DNA of 64,000 nt from Anaerobacillus alkalidiazotrophicus (GTDB lineage Bacteria; Bacillota; Bacilli; Bacillales_H; Anaerobacillaceae). The stretch is from NCBI RefSeq assembly GCF_001866055.1, contig NZ_MLQS01000017.1:249500-313499 (forward strand). The letters run 5' to 3'. The notes beneath the pieces were generated by a model that did not search any database, was not told the origin of the DNA, and saw nothing but the letters and a program-made list of their open reading frames with translations. Below, piece after piece: positions 18,813-26,327 of the stretch. The position numbers and the translations under genes were made by a program. Every line of letters starts with the position of its first letter. The first letter of the stretch is position 1.

Positions 18813-18897
18813 TTCTTAAGGAGCGGTAAAACACCACAGCAAAACTTTTAGAAATTGAAAAGTTTTGCTGTGGGTTAACTGCCTCTAAAGGTCGGAT
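18813..18897 (+). repeat. Hairpin-1 part of the 216-bp family with an exchanged stem
   Basis: The flanks match the family (CTTAAGGAGCGGTAAAAC and GTTAACTGCCTCTAAAGGTC). The stem is CACAGCAAAACTTTT with AAAAGTTTTGCTGTG instead of CCCCCACCT with AGGTGGGGG. It lies between motS and mtnN, within the likely 5' region of mtnN. Confidence 0.6.
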
Positions 18898-18923
18898 CAA
18901 AATATTTTGAGAGGGTGCATAAA

Positions 18924-19622
18924 GTGGTAATTGGAATAATAGGAGCAATGGATGAGGAGATAAGATTATTTAAGGAAAGCATTGAATTTAAAGAAGAAGT
19001 TGTAAAAGCAACAATAACTTTTTATGTTGGCATTTTTAAAGGAAAAGACGTAGTGATTTGTAAATCTGGGGTTGGAAAAGTCAATGCTGCCATTACTACT
19101 CAACTTCTTATCGATCACTTTTCTGTTTCCAAAATTATTTTTACAGGAGTAGCAGGTGCTGTTGACCATGATTTAAATATTGGTGATATTGTTATTTCTA
19201 CTAGTGCAGTCCAGCACGATCTTGATGCATCTGCATTAGGGTTTAAAAAAGGTGAAGTACCGATGTTTGATTTTTCTTCTGATTTTCCAGCTGATAGTGA
19301 GCTTATAGAGTTAGCTCAACAAGCTTCAAGTTGCTTGGAAGGAGTAAATGTAGTAACTGGAAGGGTATTAAGTGGAGATCAATTTATTGCTGATCATAAA
19401 AAGGTAGAAGAGCTTGACAAAGTATTTTCAGGGAAATGTGTGGAGATGGAAGGGGCTTCTGTTGCACATGTGGCAATGTTAAATAGTATACCTTTTGTTG
19501 TGATTAGATCAATGTCAGACAAAGCCAATGGTGAAGCAAATGTTAATTTTACCGAATTTACTAAGCTCGCATCAGAACGTTCTTATACTATTGTTCAAAA
19601 TATGCTAGAGAAAATACTGTAA
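18924..19622 (+). CDS. mtnN: 5'-methylthioadenosine/S-adenosylhomocysteine nucleosidase
   Basis: The enzyme hydrolyses MTA and SAH to adenine plus the thio-sugar, in methionine salvage and the activated methyl cycle. The protein from GTG 18924 has 232 residues and opens VIGIIGAMDEEI, as family members do. Motifs include GVGKVNAAITTQLLID, FTGVAGAV, VSGDQFI-like LSGDQFIAD and the substrate-binding VEMEGASVAHVA. GAGAGGGTG is better placed for GTG 18924 than for GTG 18915, which lies inside that site. It appears monocistronic. Confidence 0.93.
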   Translation: MVIGIIGAMDEEIRLFKESIEFKEEVVKATITFYVGIFKGKDVVICKSGVGKVNAAITTQLLIDHFSVSKIIFTGVAGAVDHDLNIGDIVISTSAVQHDLDASALGFKKGEVPMFDFSSDFPADSELIELAQQASSCLEGVNVVTGRVLSGDQFIADHKKVEELDKVFSGKCVEMEGASVAHVAMLNSIPFVVIRSMSDKANGEANVNFTEFTKLASERSYTIVQNMLEKIL

Positions 19623-19628
19623 AAAGTC

Positions 19629-19665
19629 AGTGGAAGCAAAAACTGTGAATGCTTCCACTTTTTTC
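19629..19665 (+). terminator. Terminator after mtnN
   Basis: AGTGGAAGC (19629-19637) pairs with GCTTCCACT (19651-19659), followed by TTTTTC. Confidence 0.85.
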
Positions 19666-19869
19666 ACTTTCAAAGTGTGGAATAAATTAATTAGATTCGA
19701 ATCAAATTTACAAACTTAAAACTACTTTCTTTTAAGTCACGTATATGAGCGAGTACAGTTTCAACTGTGATTTTGTTTCTTTCGCTTCTTTAAATAAGGA
19801 AAACGAATTTGGCATGGCATTATAGGATAAGCGAGCATTCAAAGTTTAACATTCTATTAGTTTTGTTTA

Positions 19870-19897
19870 AAAAAACCCGGCTAAAGATAAGCCGGGT
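19870..19897 (-). terminator. Terminator of the class A PBP gene
   Basis: On the minus strand, ACCCGGC (19897-19891) pairs with GCCGGGT (19881-19875), followed by a run of T. Confidence 0.85.
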
Positions 19898-19914
19898 GAA
19901 ATTGGTAAAATATA

Positions 19915-22857
19915 TTAATCTGTAGAGTTTGGAGGATTTTCACTCTCTCCATTGTTGCCATTTCCATCGTTTTCATCATTATTACTAGGTTGCTTTTTAT
20001 TATCTTCGTTGTTTTCATCATTATTACTAGGTTGCTTTTTATTATCTTCGTTGTTTTCATCATTATTACTAGGTTGCTTTTTATTATCTTTGTTGTTTTC
20101 CTCTTTTTTACTCTCATTTTTCTTTTCATCATCACTATCTGCATTATCATCCGGTATTTTTTCTTGCCAATTACCAGTAATGATTTGAGATGATGCTTCT
20201 GATTCCCTTCCGACAACATCAACTGCAGTTACTTTGTAGGCAAAGGCTCCGCTACTTAATGTGATGGAAAGCTCTTGATCTGATCTAATGCTTTGATAAC
20301 GTGTGAAATTACCACTCCCATTTGGAGCACGGTAGATTCGATAGCCTATGATATCGTTATCCGGGTGCTTTTGCCACTTAAGATTTCCGTTTTCATTGAT
20401 GACCGTAGTCAATCGACTAGGTGTTTTTCCATTGTCTTTAGCCGTTTGATCGGGAATAATTTTACCCCAATTATTAGGGAGATAATCTAAGATATTGTTA
20501 ATATCTTTAAACAAGTCACCTTTAATTGAAATTCCTCTTTGTGTAAATTCTTGTGGTGAATTCGCTAATGCTAGGTATGGTTTACCATTAAGCATTACAA
20601 AATTTACTCTTTCTAAGCTATTATCAACCTTATTAGGGGTATATTTAGCATTAAATAAATCTGTTTTTACAAGACCTGCTTCCCGACATAAGTCAGATGG
20701 TAATAGTCCAGTTACTCCGCAAAATGATTGACGTACGATACCACTCGGCATTTTAAACCTTTCGTTTGTACCAATAAAACCAGGATCAATCTTATGTGCA
20801 GCATTAGCAAGACTAGCCCAAATTTGCTGTGTTCTTGGTCCGGTTTGTCCCTGTAGTGGACTGTTAGTATCATAACCAATCCATACCCCCATAGTAAAGT
20901 TTGGATTAAACCCTACGTACCATGAGTCATAGGTGTCACTCGTTGTACCGGTTTTACCAGCAAGGTCAGTTCGGAAATTTAGCATTCCTGGTAATCTTGA
21001 AGCTGTACCAGGAGAGACTTGGACATCCCTTAGCACATCAAGTGTTAAATACGCAGTTTGTGGAGAGAAAACTTCAATTTCTTCATGTTCATGGTTATAA
21101 ATAATTTCGCCATCTTTAGCTACAATTTTTTCAATCATGTATGATGGAATAAACTTCCCTTCATTAGCAAAAACAGAGTAGGCATTAGTATTTTGTTCAA
21201 CCGTAACACCATACATAAGACCACCTAAAGAAGTAGATTCAAATGGCTCATTTGGATGTAAGTTTGTAATCCTCATTTTAAGTAATAATTCACGACCATA
21301 ATTTTGCGGTATCATATTAAAGGCTTTTACAGCCGGAACATTTCTGGATCGTTGCAGTGCTTCTCTTACAGTCATTAATCCCAAATGGTTATTGCCAAAG
21401 TTTGTTACCGCCTTATTAGGATTGCTTTTGTAATAATACGGTGTATCAGCCATAATATAACCTGGTTGAATTGCACCTAGTTCCATTGCTGGAGCATAAG
21501 CTAATAATGGTTTCATCGTTGAGCCATTTTGCCGATACGCTTGAGTAGCATGGTTTAAGCTTTGCCGTTGAAAGTCTCGCCCACTGACAAATGAAATAAT
21601 TGCTCCAGTTTTATTATCAAGTAAAATCGCTCCTACTTCTTCAGGTTCACCTAGTTTATTAGCAGGTCCGAATAAGTTATTGTTTTTTATTACTTCTTGA
21701 TGAGCATCATAAATTTCCTTATTAATGGTCATGTGTATTTGATAACCATCTCTGCGTAAGTCACGACGAGCTTTTTCACGGTATTGGCTTTGTAATATTA
21801 TTCTTTCATCACGATCTTCTATTTCATTAAGGTTTACCTCGTCATCTTCCATTAACTTATTTGAGAATATTTCAATGGCTCTTCTTTCTGCTTCTTGCAT
21901 AAGTGCTCCATATTTTTGATGACTTGATGGAAGTGGGTCCGTTAAGTTAGCTCTAATATCATAATTTAATGCTTCTTCAAATTCTTTTTCGTTTATATAG
22001 CCTTTTTCTCGCATTCTCGTTAACACAGTTCTCATCCGGTTTAACGATGGGTCTAAATTTTCTTTCACACCTCGACCTTGTGATAAAAATGGAGTGTAGC
22101 CAAAAGGACTTTGAGGTAAGCCAGCAATGTAAGCAGCTTGTGGAAGCGAAAGATCTTTAGCGTCAACTCCAAATATCCCTTGAGCAGCAGCTTGAACTCC
22201 AGCGATATTTCTTCCATTAGCATTTCTTCCAAAAGGGACAACATTTAAATATGCTGCTAAAATTTCCTCTTTTTCAAAAAAGTTTTCTAAGCGCATTGCT
22301 AATAGAATTTCTTTGGCTTTGCGATCAAATGAAACTTCGTTTGTTAAAATTTGGTTTTTAATTAACTGTTGCGTTAAAGTGCTTCCACCGGTTTGAAGTG
22401 AGGAATTGGAAAATTCCTGATAAGTTGCTCTTAAAATAGCTTTAGGTACAATTCCCTCATGTTCGAAAAAATACTCATCTTCTGTTGCGATAATAGCATT
22501 AATCAAATGATCAGAGACATCTTCTAGTTGAACTTCTCTTCGTTCTAATTCAGAAGGTAATGCACCGAGGAGTACGTTGTCTGCAAAGAAAACTTCTGAA
22601 ATTTCTTCATAATTGTAAATATCCATTTTCATTTCTTCTTTGCTACGTATTTCTTCGTCCATTACAAGAGATGCAAAATAACCTGCGCCTGCCCCACCTA
22701 CAAAAAGAGCAAGTGAAACAAAGCAAATAAGGAATATTAACAGTAAATTCCAAACTACTTGATATGTTATACGAAAGCTTTTAAATATCTTTTTTTCACT
22801 TAAAAATTTGGCAATCATATTGATTGAGAAGCGTCGTTCAGACCGTTTATTATCCAT
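19915..22857 (-). CDS. Class A penicillin-binding protein (PBP1A type)
   Basis: A bifunctional peptidoglycan glycosyltransferase and transpeptidase anchored in the membrane. 980 residues: cytoplasmic N-terminus; membrane helix about 33-60 (VVWNLLLIFLICFVSLALFV); GT51 domain with catalytic Glu126 in ATEDEYFFEHEG and GGSTLTQQL; transpeptidase with Ser446 in NGSTMKP, SRNVPA and Lys635 in GKTGTTSD. Near 810-900 lies a fibronectin type III-like domain (IGYRIYRAPNGSGNF to AYKVTAVDVVGRESEAS). An acidic, Asn-rich tail carries 14-residue repeats, recalling the tail of B. subtilis PonA. GTAGGAGG precedes the ATG. It is divergent from tyrS. Confidence 0.92.
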   Translation of the reverse strand: MDNKRSERRFSINMIAKFLSEKKIFKSFRITYQVVWNLLLIFLICFVSLALFVGGAGAGYFASLVMDEEIRSKEEMKMDIYNYEEISEVFFADNVLLGALPSELERREVQLEDVSDHLINAIIATEDEYFFEHEGIVPKAILRATYQEFSNSSLQTGGSTLTQQLIKNQILTNEVSFDRKAKEILLAMRLENFFEKEEILAAYLNVVPFGRNANGRNIAGVQAAAQGIFGVDAKDLSLPQAAYIAGLPQSPFGYTPFLSQGRGVKENLDPSLNRMRTVLTRMREKGYINEKEFEEALNYDIRANLTDPLPSSHQKYGALMQEAERRAIEIFSNKLMEDDEVNLNEIEDRDERIILQSQYREKARRDLRRDGYQIHMTINKEIYDAHQEVIKNNNLFGPANKLGEPEEVGAILLDNKTGAIISFVSGRDFQRQSLNHATQAYRQNGSTMKPLLAYAPAMELGAIQPGYIMADTPYYYKSNPNKAVTNFGNNHLGLMTVREALQRSRNVPAVKAFNMIPQNYGRELLLKMRITNLHPNEPFESTSLGGLMYGVTVEQNTNAYSVFANEGKFIPSYMIEKIVAKDGEIIYNHEHEEIEVFSPQTAYLTLDVLRDVQVSPGTASRLPGMLNFRTDLAGKTGTTSDTYDSWYVGFNPNFTMGVWIGYDTNSPLQGQTGPRTQQIWASLANAAHKIDPGFIGTNERFKMPSGIVRQSFCGVTGLLPSDLCREAGLVKTDLFNAKYTPNKVDNSLERVNFVMLNGKPYLALANSPQEFTQRGISIKGDLFKDINNILDYLPNNWGKIIPDQTAKDNGKTPSRLTTVINENGNLKWQKHPDNDIIGYRIYRAPNGSGNFTRYQSIRSDQELSITLSSGAFAYKVTAVDVVGRESEASSQIITGNWQEKIPDDNADSDDEKKNESKKEENNKDNKKQPSNNDENNEDNKKQPSNNDENNEDNKKQPSNNDENDGNGNNGESENPPNSTD
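19968..20100 (-). repeat. 42-bp tandem repeat in the PBP C-terminal tail
   Basis: About 3.2 copies of a 42-bp unit (19989-20030, 20031-20072 and partial flanking copies) are nearly identical and encode KKQPSNNDENNEDN. One base (C to T near 20091) distinguishes the last copy. The unit is a multiple of three, so changes in copy number would keep the frame. Confidence 0.9.
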
Positions 22858-22939
22858 AAATAATACCTCCTACATAATCAACAAACATTATAGCATACAT
22901 TGTCGATTTATTGTTTGAATGTTAACGAAAAAAGAAATA

Positions 22940-22968
22940 TTGACACGTTGGTATTTTTTTGATAAAAA
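22940..22968 (+). promoter_or_regulatory. Promoter of the tyrS leader
   Basis: A perfect TTGACA (22940-22945), a 17-bp spacer and a weaker TAAAAA (22963-22968) lie just ahead of the T-box leader. Confidence 0.55.
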
Positions 22969-22994
22969 TTAACCAATAATATATTTAAATAAGG

Positions 22995-23245
22995 CTAAGC
23001 TATGAATGGAGACAGTAGTAAGTATTTCCCTGTTTTAGAGAGCTGGTGGAAGCTGAAAACCAGTACAAAAATACTTATGAATTACTTCCAAGAGCATCCT
23101 CTGTGAACAAATATTATTTGTATATTTAACTAGCAGTGGACGGTTAATCCGTTATATTTCCGAGGTGGGAAGTATTCATTACTTTCAACAAGGGTGGTAC
23201 CGCGATCGTAAGTTCGTCCCTTCTTTGGGGCGGACTTTTTTTGTA
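22995..23245 (+). promoter_or_regulatory. T-box riboswitch, tyrosine-specific
   Basis: Stem I is closed by AGTAAGTATTT with AAATACTTA. Inside it, CTGTTTT faces AAAACCAG, leaving a bulge whose TAC (23064-23066) is the tyrosine specifier. The T-box AGGGTGGTACCGCG is at 23191-23204. The terminator pairs 23210-23220 with 23227-23237 before a T run. Uncharged tRNA-Tyr should pair with the T-box and favour the antiterminator, switching on tyrS. Confidence 0.93.
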
Positions 23246-23250
23246 CTTTA

Positions 23251-23360
23251 TTGAAATTTTTTTACTAATTCAACCACGTAAAACTATACCTAGTTGAAAT
23301 GCACAATTAATAGATACAGTTTCCAAGTTGAGAAAAATCTGTATTATGAAATTCATTAAT
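23251..23360. repeat. MITE-like inverted-repeat element, copy B
   Basis: The right end ATTATGAAATTCATTAAT (23343-23360) is intact and matches copy A. The middle holds AAACTATACCTAGTTGAAA. The left end is decayed. It lies between the T-box terminator and the tyrS start codon, so it is part of the tyrS mRNA. Confidence 0.55.
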
Positions 23361-23452
23361 GTATATAAAATTTCAATTAAAGTAAAAAGGAACGGTTTAA
23401 AAAACGGCATGGTTTAAAGTCAAATTTGTCATCAAAATAAGGAGAGAAAAAA

Positions 23453-24715
23453 ATGGATTTATTAAAGGATTTAGAATATCGAGGTTTGATCAATCAAGTA
23501 ACAGATTTAGAAGGATTAAAAAAGCAATTAGAAGAAGGACAAGTAACATTATACTGTGGATTCGATCCGACTGCAGATAGCTTGCATATTGGTCATTTAT
23601 TAACAGTATTAACGTTACGTCGTTTTCAATTATCTGGAAATAAACCTCTTGCTCTTGTTGGGGGGGCTACGGGATTAATTGGAGATCCGAGTGGAAAAAA
23701 AGCTGAACGTACTTTAAATGAAAAAGAAATTGTTATCCAATTTAGTAATCGCATTAGAGAACAATTATCTCGTTTTTTGGATTTTAGTGGAGACAATGCT
23801 GCAAAAACGGTTAATAATTACGACTGGATTGGGAGTTTAGATGTTATTTCGTTTTTAAGAGATGTAGGTAAGAATTTTGGACTGAATTATATGTTAGCGA
23901 AAGACTCAGTTGAGTCAAGAATTCAAACAGGGATTTCGTTTACTGAATTTAGTTACATGATTTTACAATCTTTTGACTTTTTGAAGTTGTATGAAAATGA
24001 AAATTGTCGTTTGCAAATTGGTGGAAGTGATCAGTGGGGGAATATTACAGCAGGACTTGAGTTGATTAGAAAGTCAACAGAAGGTGAAGCGAAAGCTTTT
24101 GGTTTTACAATTCCATTGGTAACGAAAAGTGATGGAACTAAATTTGGTAAAACTGAAGGTGGAGCAATATGGTTAGATGAAGAAAAAACCTCTCCGTATG
24201 AACTTTATCAGTTTTTTATAAATACTGATGATCGTGACGTTGTTAAGTTCTTAAAATACTTCACTTTCCTAAGTCATGAAGAAATTAATGTCTTAGAGGA
24301 GGAAGTACGTACAGCACCTGAAAAGAGAAGTGCTCAAAGAAAATTAGCAGAAGAAGTAACACAGCTTGTTCATGGAAAAGAAGCATTATCTCAAGCAATT
24401 CGAATTTCAGAAGCATTGTTTAGTGGAAATATTGCAGACTTGAATGCTAATGAAATAAAGCAAGGCTTTAAAGATGTTCCGTCTTTTGAAAGTAGTGAGA
24501 AAGAAATTAGCTTATTAGATTTGTTAGTTACTGCTAAAATTTCACCATCAAAGCGCCAAGGGAGAGAAGATATTCAGAATGGTGCTATTTATGTTAATGG
24601 TGTCCGCACAACTGAACTAGACAAAGTGATTACTACTCAAGATCGGATTGAAAATCAGTTTACAATTGTCCGACGTGGTAAAAAGAAGTATTTCGTGATT
24701 AAATATAACAATTGA
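23453..24715 (+). CDS. tyrS: Tyrosyl-tRNA synthetase
   Basis: A class I synthetase charging tRNA-Tyr. The 420 residues fit the bacterial TyrS length. It shows the HIGH motif SLHIGHLL (His45-His48), the KMSKS equivalent KFGKT (230-234), tyrosine-site motif QIGGSDQWGN and a C-terminal S4-like RNA-binding domain (about 350-420, with SKRQGREDIQNGAIYVNG). AAGGAGAG precedes the ATG. It is controlled by the T-box leader upstream. Confidence 0.96.
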   Translation: MDLLKDLEYRGLINQVTDLEGLKKQLEEGQVTLYCGFDPTADSLHIGHLLTVLTLRRFQLSGNKPLALVGGATGLIGDPSGKKAERTLNEKEIVIQFSNRIREQLSRFLDFSGDNAAKTVNNYDWIGSLDVISFLRDVGKNFGLNYMLAKDSVESRIQTGISFTEFSYMILQSFDFLKLYENENCRLQIGGSDQWGNITAGLELIRKSTEGEAKAFGFTIPLVTKSDGTKFGKTEGGAIWLDEEKTSPYELYQFFINTDDRDVVKFLKYFTFLSHEEINVLEEEVRTAPEKRSAQRKLAEEVTQLVHGKEALSQAIRISEALFSGNIADLNANEIKQGFKDVPSFESSEKEISLLDLLVTAKISPSKRQGREDIQNGAIYVNGVRTTELDKVITTQDRIENQFTIVRRGKKKYFVIKYNN

Positions 24716-24717
24716 TC

Positions 24718-24826
24718 GAAATTCATAATTACCAAAAATCAGCCGCAAAAATCTATATCTAGTTACTGGTTCGACTAACTAGATATAGTATCTTATTGAC
24801 AAAAAATGAATTGTGAAATTCATTAA
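24718..24826. repeat. MITE-like inverted-repeat element, copy C
   Basis: It starts GAAATTCATAATTACC and ends TTGTGAAATTCATTAA, inverted repeats of each other. The central palindrome CTATATCTAGTTA pairs with TAACTAGATATAG. It begins two bases after the tyrS stop codon. Confidence 0.65.
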
Positions 24827-24830
24827 ATCA

Positions 24831-24889
24831 AGAAAAGCGCAAGCGCCTTGGTCACGAGCGATAGGCTGCTTGCGCTAGACAGTTTCCAA
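24831..24889 (-). repeat. Minimal copy of the GCGCAAGC hairpin repeat
   Basis: AGAAAAGCGCAAGCGCC pairs through GGCTGCTTGCGCT and ends AGACAGTTTCCAA. Read on the minus strand it gives TTGGAAACTGTCTAGCGCAA to GGCGCTTGCGCTTTTC, the two ends of the longer copy at 41128-41480. Confidence 0.7.
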
Positions 24890-24900
24890 ATTAGAAATTT

Positions 24901-25116
24901 ATAAAGCTGAACTTCAATCAGTGGGGGTTTTCCTTCATCCCCCACTGATTGTTAGTTCAACTTATACCACAGGCATAAGAATAACTAATCATCAGCTATC
25001 ACTGATGAAAGTTATTCTATATCGGACCTTTAGGGGCAGTTTATCCCCCACCTAAAATTCTCGATTTTCTTAAGCTTTGAGGTGGGGGTCTTACTGCCCC
25101 TTAAGAGTGGGATAAA
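24901..25116 (-). repeat. 216-bp three-hairpin element, full copy 2
   Basis: Inverted relative to copy 1, running from ATAAAGCTGAACTTCAATCA to AGAGTGGGATAAA. All three hairpins are intact, including GGGGCAGT with ACTGCCCC around hairpin 1. It separates the convergent genes tyrS and rpsD. Confidence 0.85.
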
Positions 25117-25128
25117 TTCTGATTATGT

Positions 25129-25162
25129 AAAAAAAAACCACGCAACGCGTGGTTTTTTTTAT
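25129..25162. terminator. rpsD terminator
   Basis: CCACGC (25138-25143) pairs with GCGTGG (25147-25152), with A and T runs on either side. It can work in both directions. Confidence 0.85.
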
Positions 25163-25764
25163 TAACGTGAGTAGTATTCAACGATAAGTTGCTCAGTAAC
25201 TTCAGCAGGTAACTCAGAACGCTCTGGGTAACGAGTGTAAGTACCTTGTAATTTTTCAGCATCAAACTCGATGTAAGAAGGTACGAAGTTATTAACTTCA
25301 ATAGCTTCTTTAATTACAGCAAGGTTAGCTGATTTTTCGCGAACACTAATCGTTTGACCAGGTTTAACACGGTATGATGGAATATCAACACGTCCACCAT
25401 CTACAACGATGTGACCATGGTTTACTAATTGACGAGCTCCACGACGTGTGCGAGCTAAGCCCATACGGTAAACGATGTTATCTAAACGTGACTCAAGTAA
25501 AATCATGAAATTCTCACCGTGAATTCCAGGCATTTTACCAGCATCATCGAAAATGCGACGGAATTGACGCTCATTTACACCGTACATATGACGAAGTTTT
25601 TGCTTTTCTTGAAGCTGAACACCGTATTCTGATAATTTCTTTCTTTGGTTAGGACCGTGTTGTCCTGGTGCGTAAGGACGTTTTTGTAATTCTTTTCCTG
25701 TTCCGCTTAATGAAATCCCTAAGCGACGAGATAATTTCCAAGATGGACCTGTATAACGAGCCAT
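25162..25764 (-). CDS. rpsD: 30S ribosomal protein S4
   Basis: A primary 16S rRNA-binding protein of the small subunit body. The 200 residues show the family start [20 protein letters not shown] and the S4 RNA-binding domain from about residue 91 ([38 protein letters not shown]). AAAGGAGGAG precedes the ATG. As in B. subtilis it is monocistronic, beside tyrS and away from the S10/spc clusters, and autoregulated through a leader. Confidence 0.97.
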   Translation of the reverse strand: MARYTGPSWKLSRRLGISLSGTGKELQKRPYAPGQHGPNQRKKLSEYGVQLQEKQKLRHMYGVNERQFRRIFDDAGKMPGIHGENFMILLESRLDNIVYRMGLARTRRGARQLVNHGHIVVDGGRVDIPSYRVKPGQTISVREKSANLAVIKEAIEVNNFVPSYIEFDAEKLQGTYTRYPERSELPAEVTEQLIVEYYSR

Positions 25765-25975
25765 GAATGACTCCTCCTTTGTTATTTTAGTATTGATAAA
25801 ATAACAACAGTTTTAGTAATCCCTTCAAAAGCTCATTTTATATTCATGCACTTTCGCTTCGACAGCTGGAAGTTACACAATGCACCTCTTTACTAATTGC
25901 AGCCGCAATAAAGGAGGTATAAAATGAGAAGAGTGTCAGATGAAGTTTACCTTGGCTGTCTTATTTTACACAAAT
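25765..25975 (-). promoter_or_regulatory. S4-binding autoregulatory leader of rpsD
   Basis: About 210 bases separate the promoter from rpsD. They contain stems (for example CTCATTTTATACCTCC facing sequence near AATATAAAATGAG) and the stretch CTTCGACAGCTGG. B. subtilis rpsD has a leader of similar size that binds S4 and represses translation. I infer the same here from position and hairpin content. Confidence 0.6.
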
Positions 25976-25978
25976 AAG

Positions 25979-26007
25979 AGTATATGTTTTCTAGTAAAGA
26001 AAGTCAA
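25979..26007 (-). promoter_or_regulatory. rpsD promoter
   Basis: On the minus strand, TTGACT (26007-26002), a 17-bp spacer and TATACT (25984-25979) form a strong sigma-A promoter. Confidence 0.8.
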
Positions 26008-26117
26008 GTTTTACTTAATAAAAAGTTAACCTTAGTCTGGTCAATAAAGGATTGACTAATTATTCTACCTTAAGATGTAAGATAAAATAGGTTATATACT
26101 TTCAAAAAATATTTAGT

Positions 26118-26225
26118 GAGAATTTCATAAGTCCAATCCGCCGACATCAAACTATTTTTAGTTGAAAATGTACCTTACCTGTCAAAGACAAAGGTAAGTA
26201 GTATTGTGCGAAGATAAATAGAATG
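26118..26225. repeat. Decayed MITE-like element, copy E
   Basis: The left end GAGAATTTCATAA and a central AAACTATTTTTAGTTGAAAA resemble the family. The right end is not recognisable. It lies in the rpsD-dgcP gap. Confidence 0.3.
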
Positions 26226-26327
26226 TTAATTTTTAGGTTTTTATAGTAAAAAATAACTATTTCTAATATAATTATAGAATAGCTACAGAAATTTAACGTA
26301 ACTTGTGCAATAAGTGAGGTGAGCTTA

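Noticed and set aside
18813..18923. Possible SAM riboswitch ahead of mtnN
   Set aside because: The hairpin belongs to the interspersed repeat family. None of the SAM-I, SAM-II or SMK conserved cores is present.
19881..20222. Several long frames opposite or shifted within the PBP tail
   Set aside because: They are caused by the 42-bp low-complexity tandem repeat, which is open in several frames. Only the PBP frame has domains and a start.
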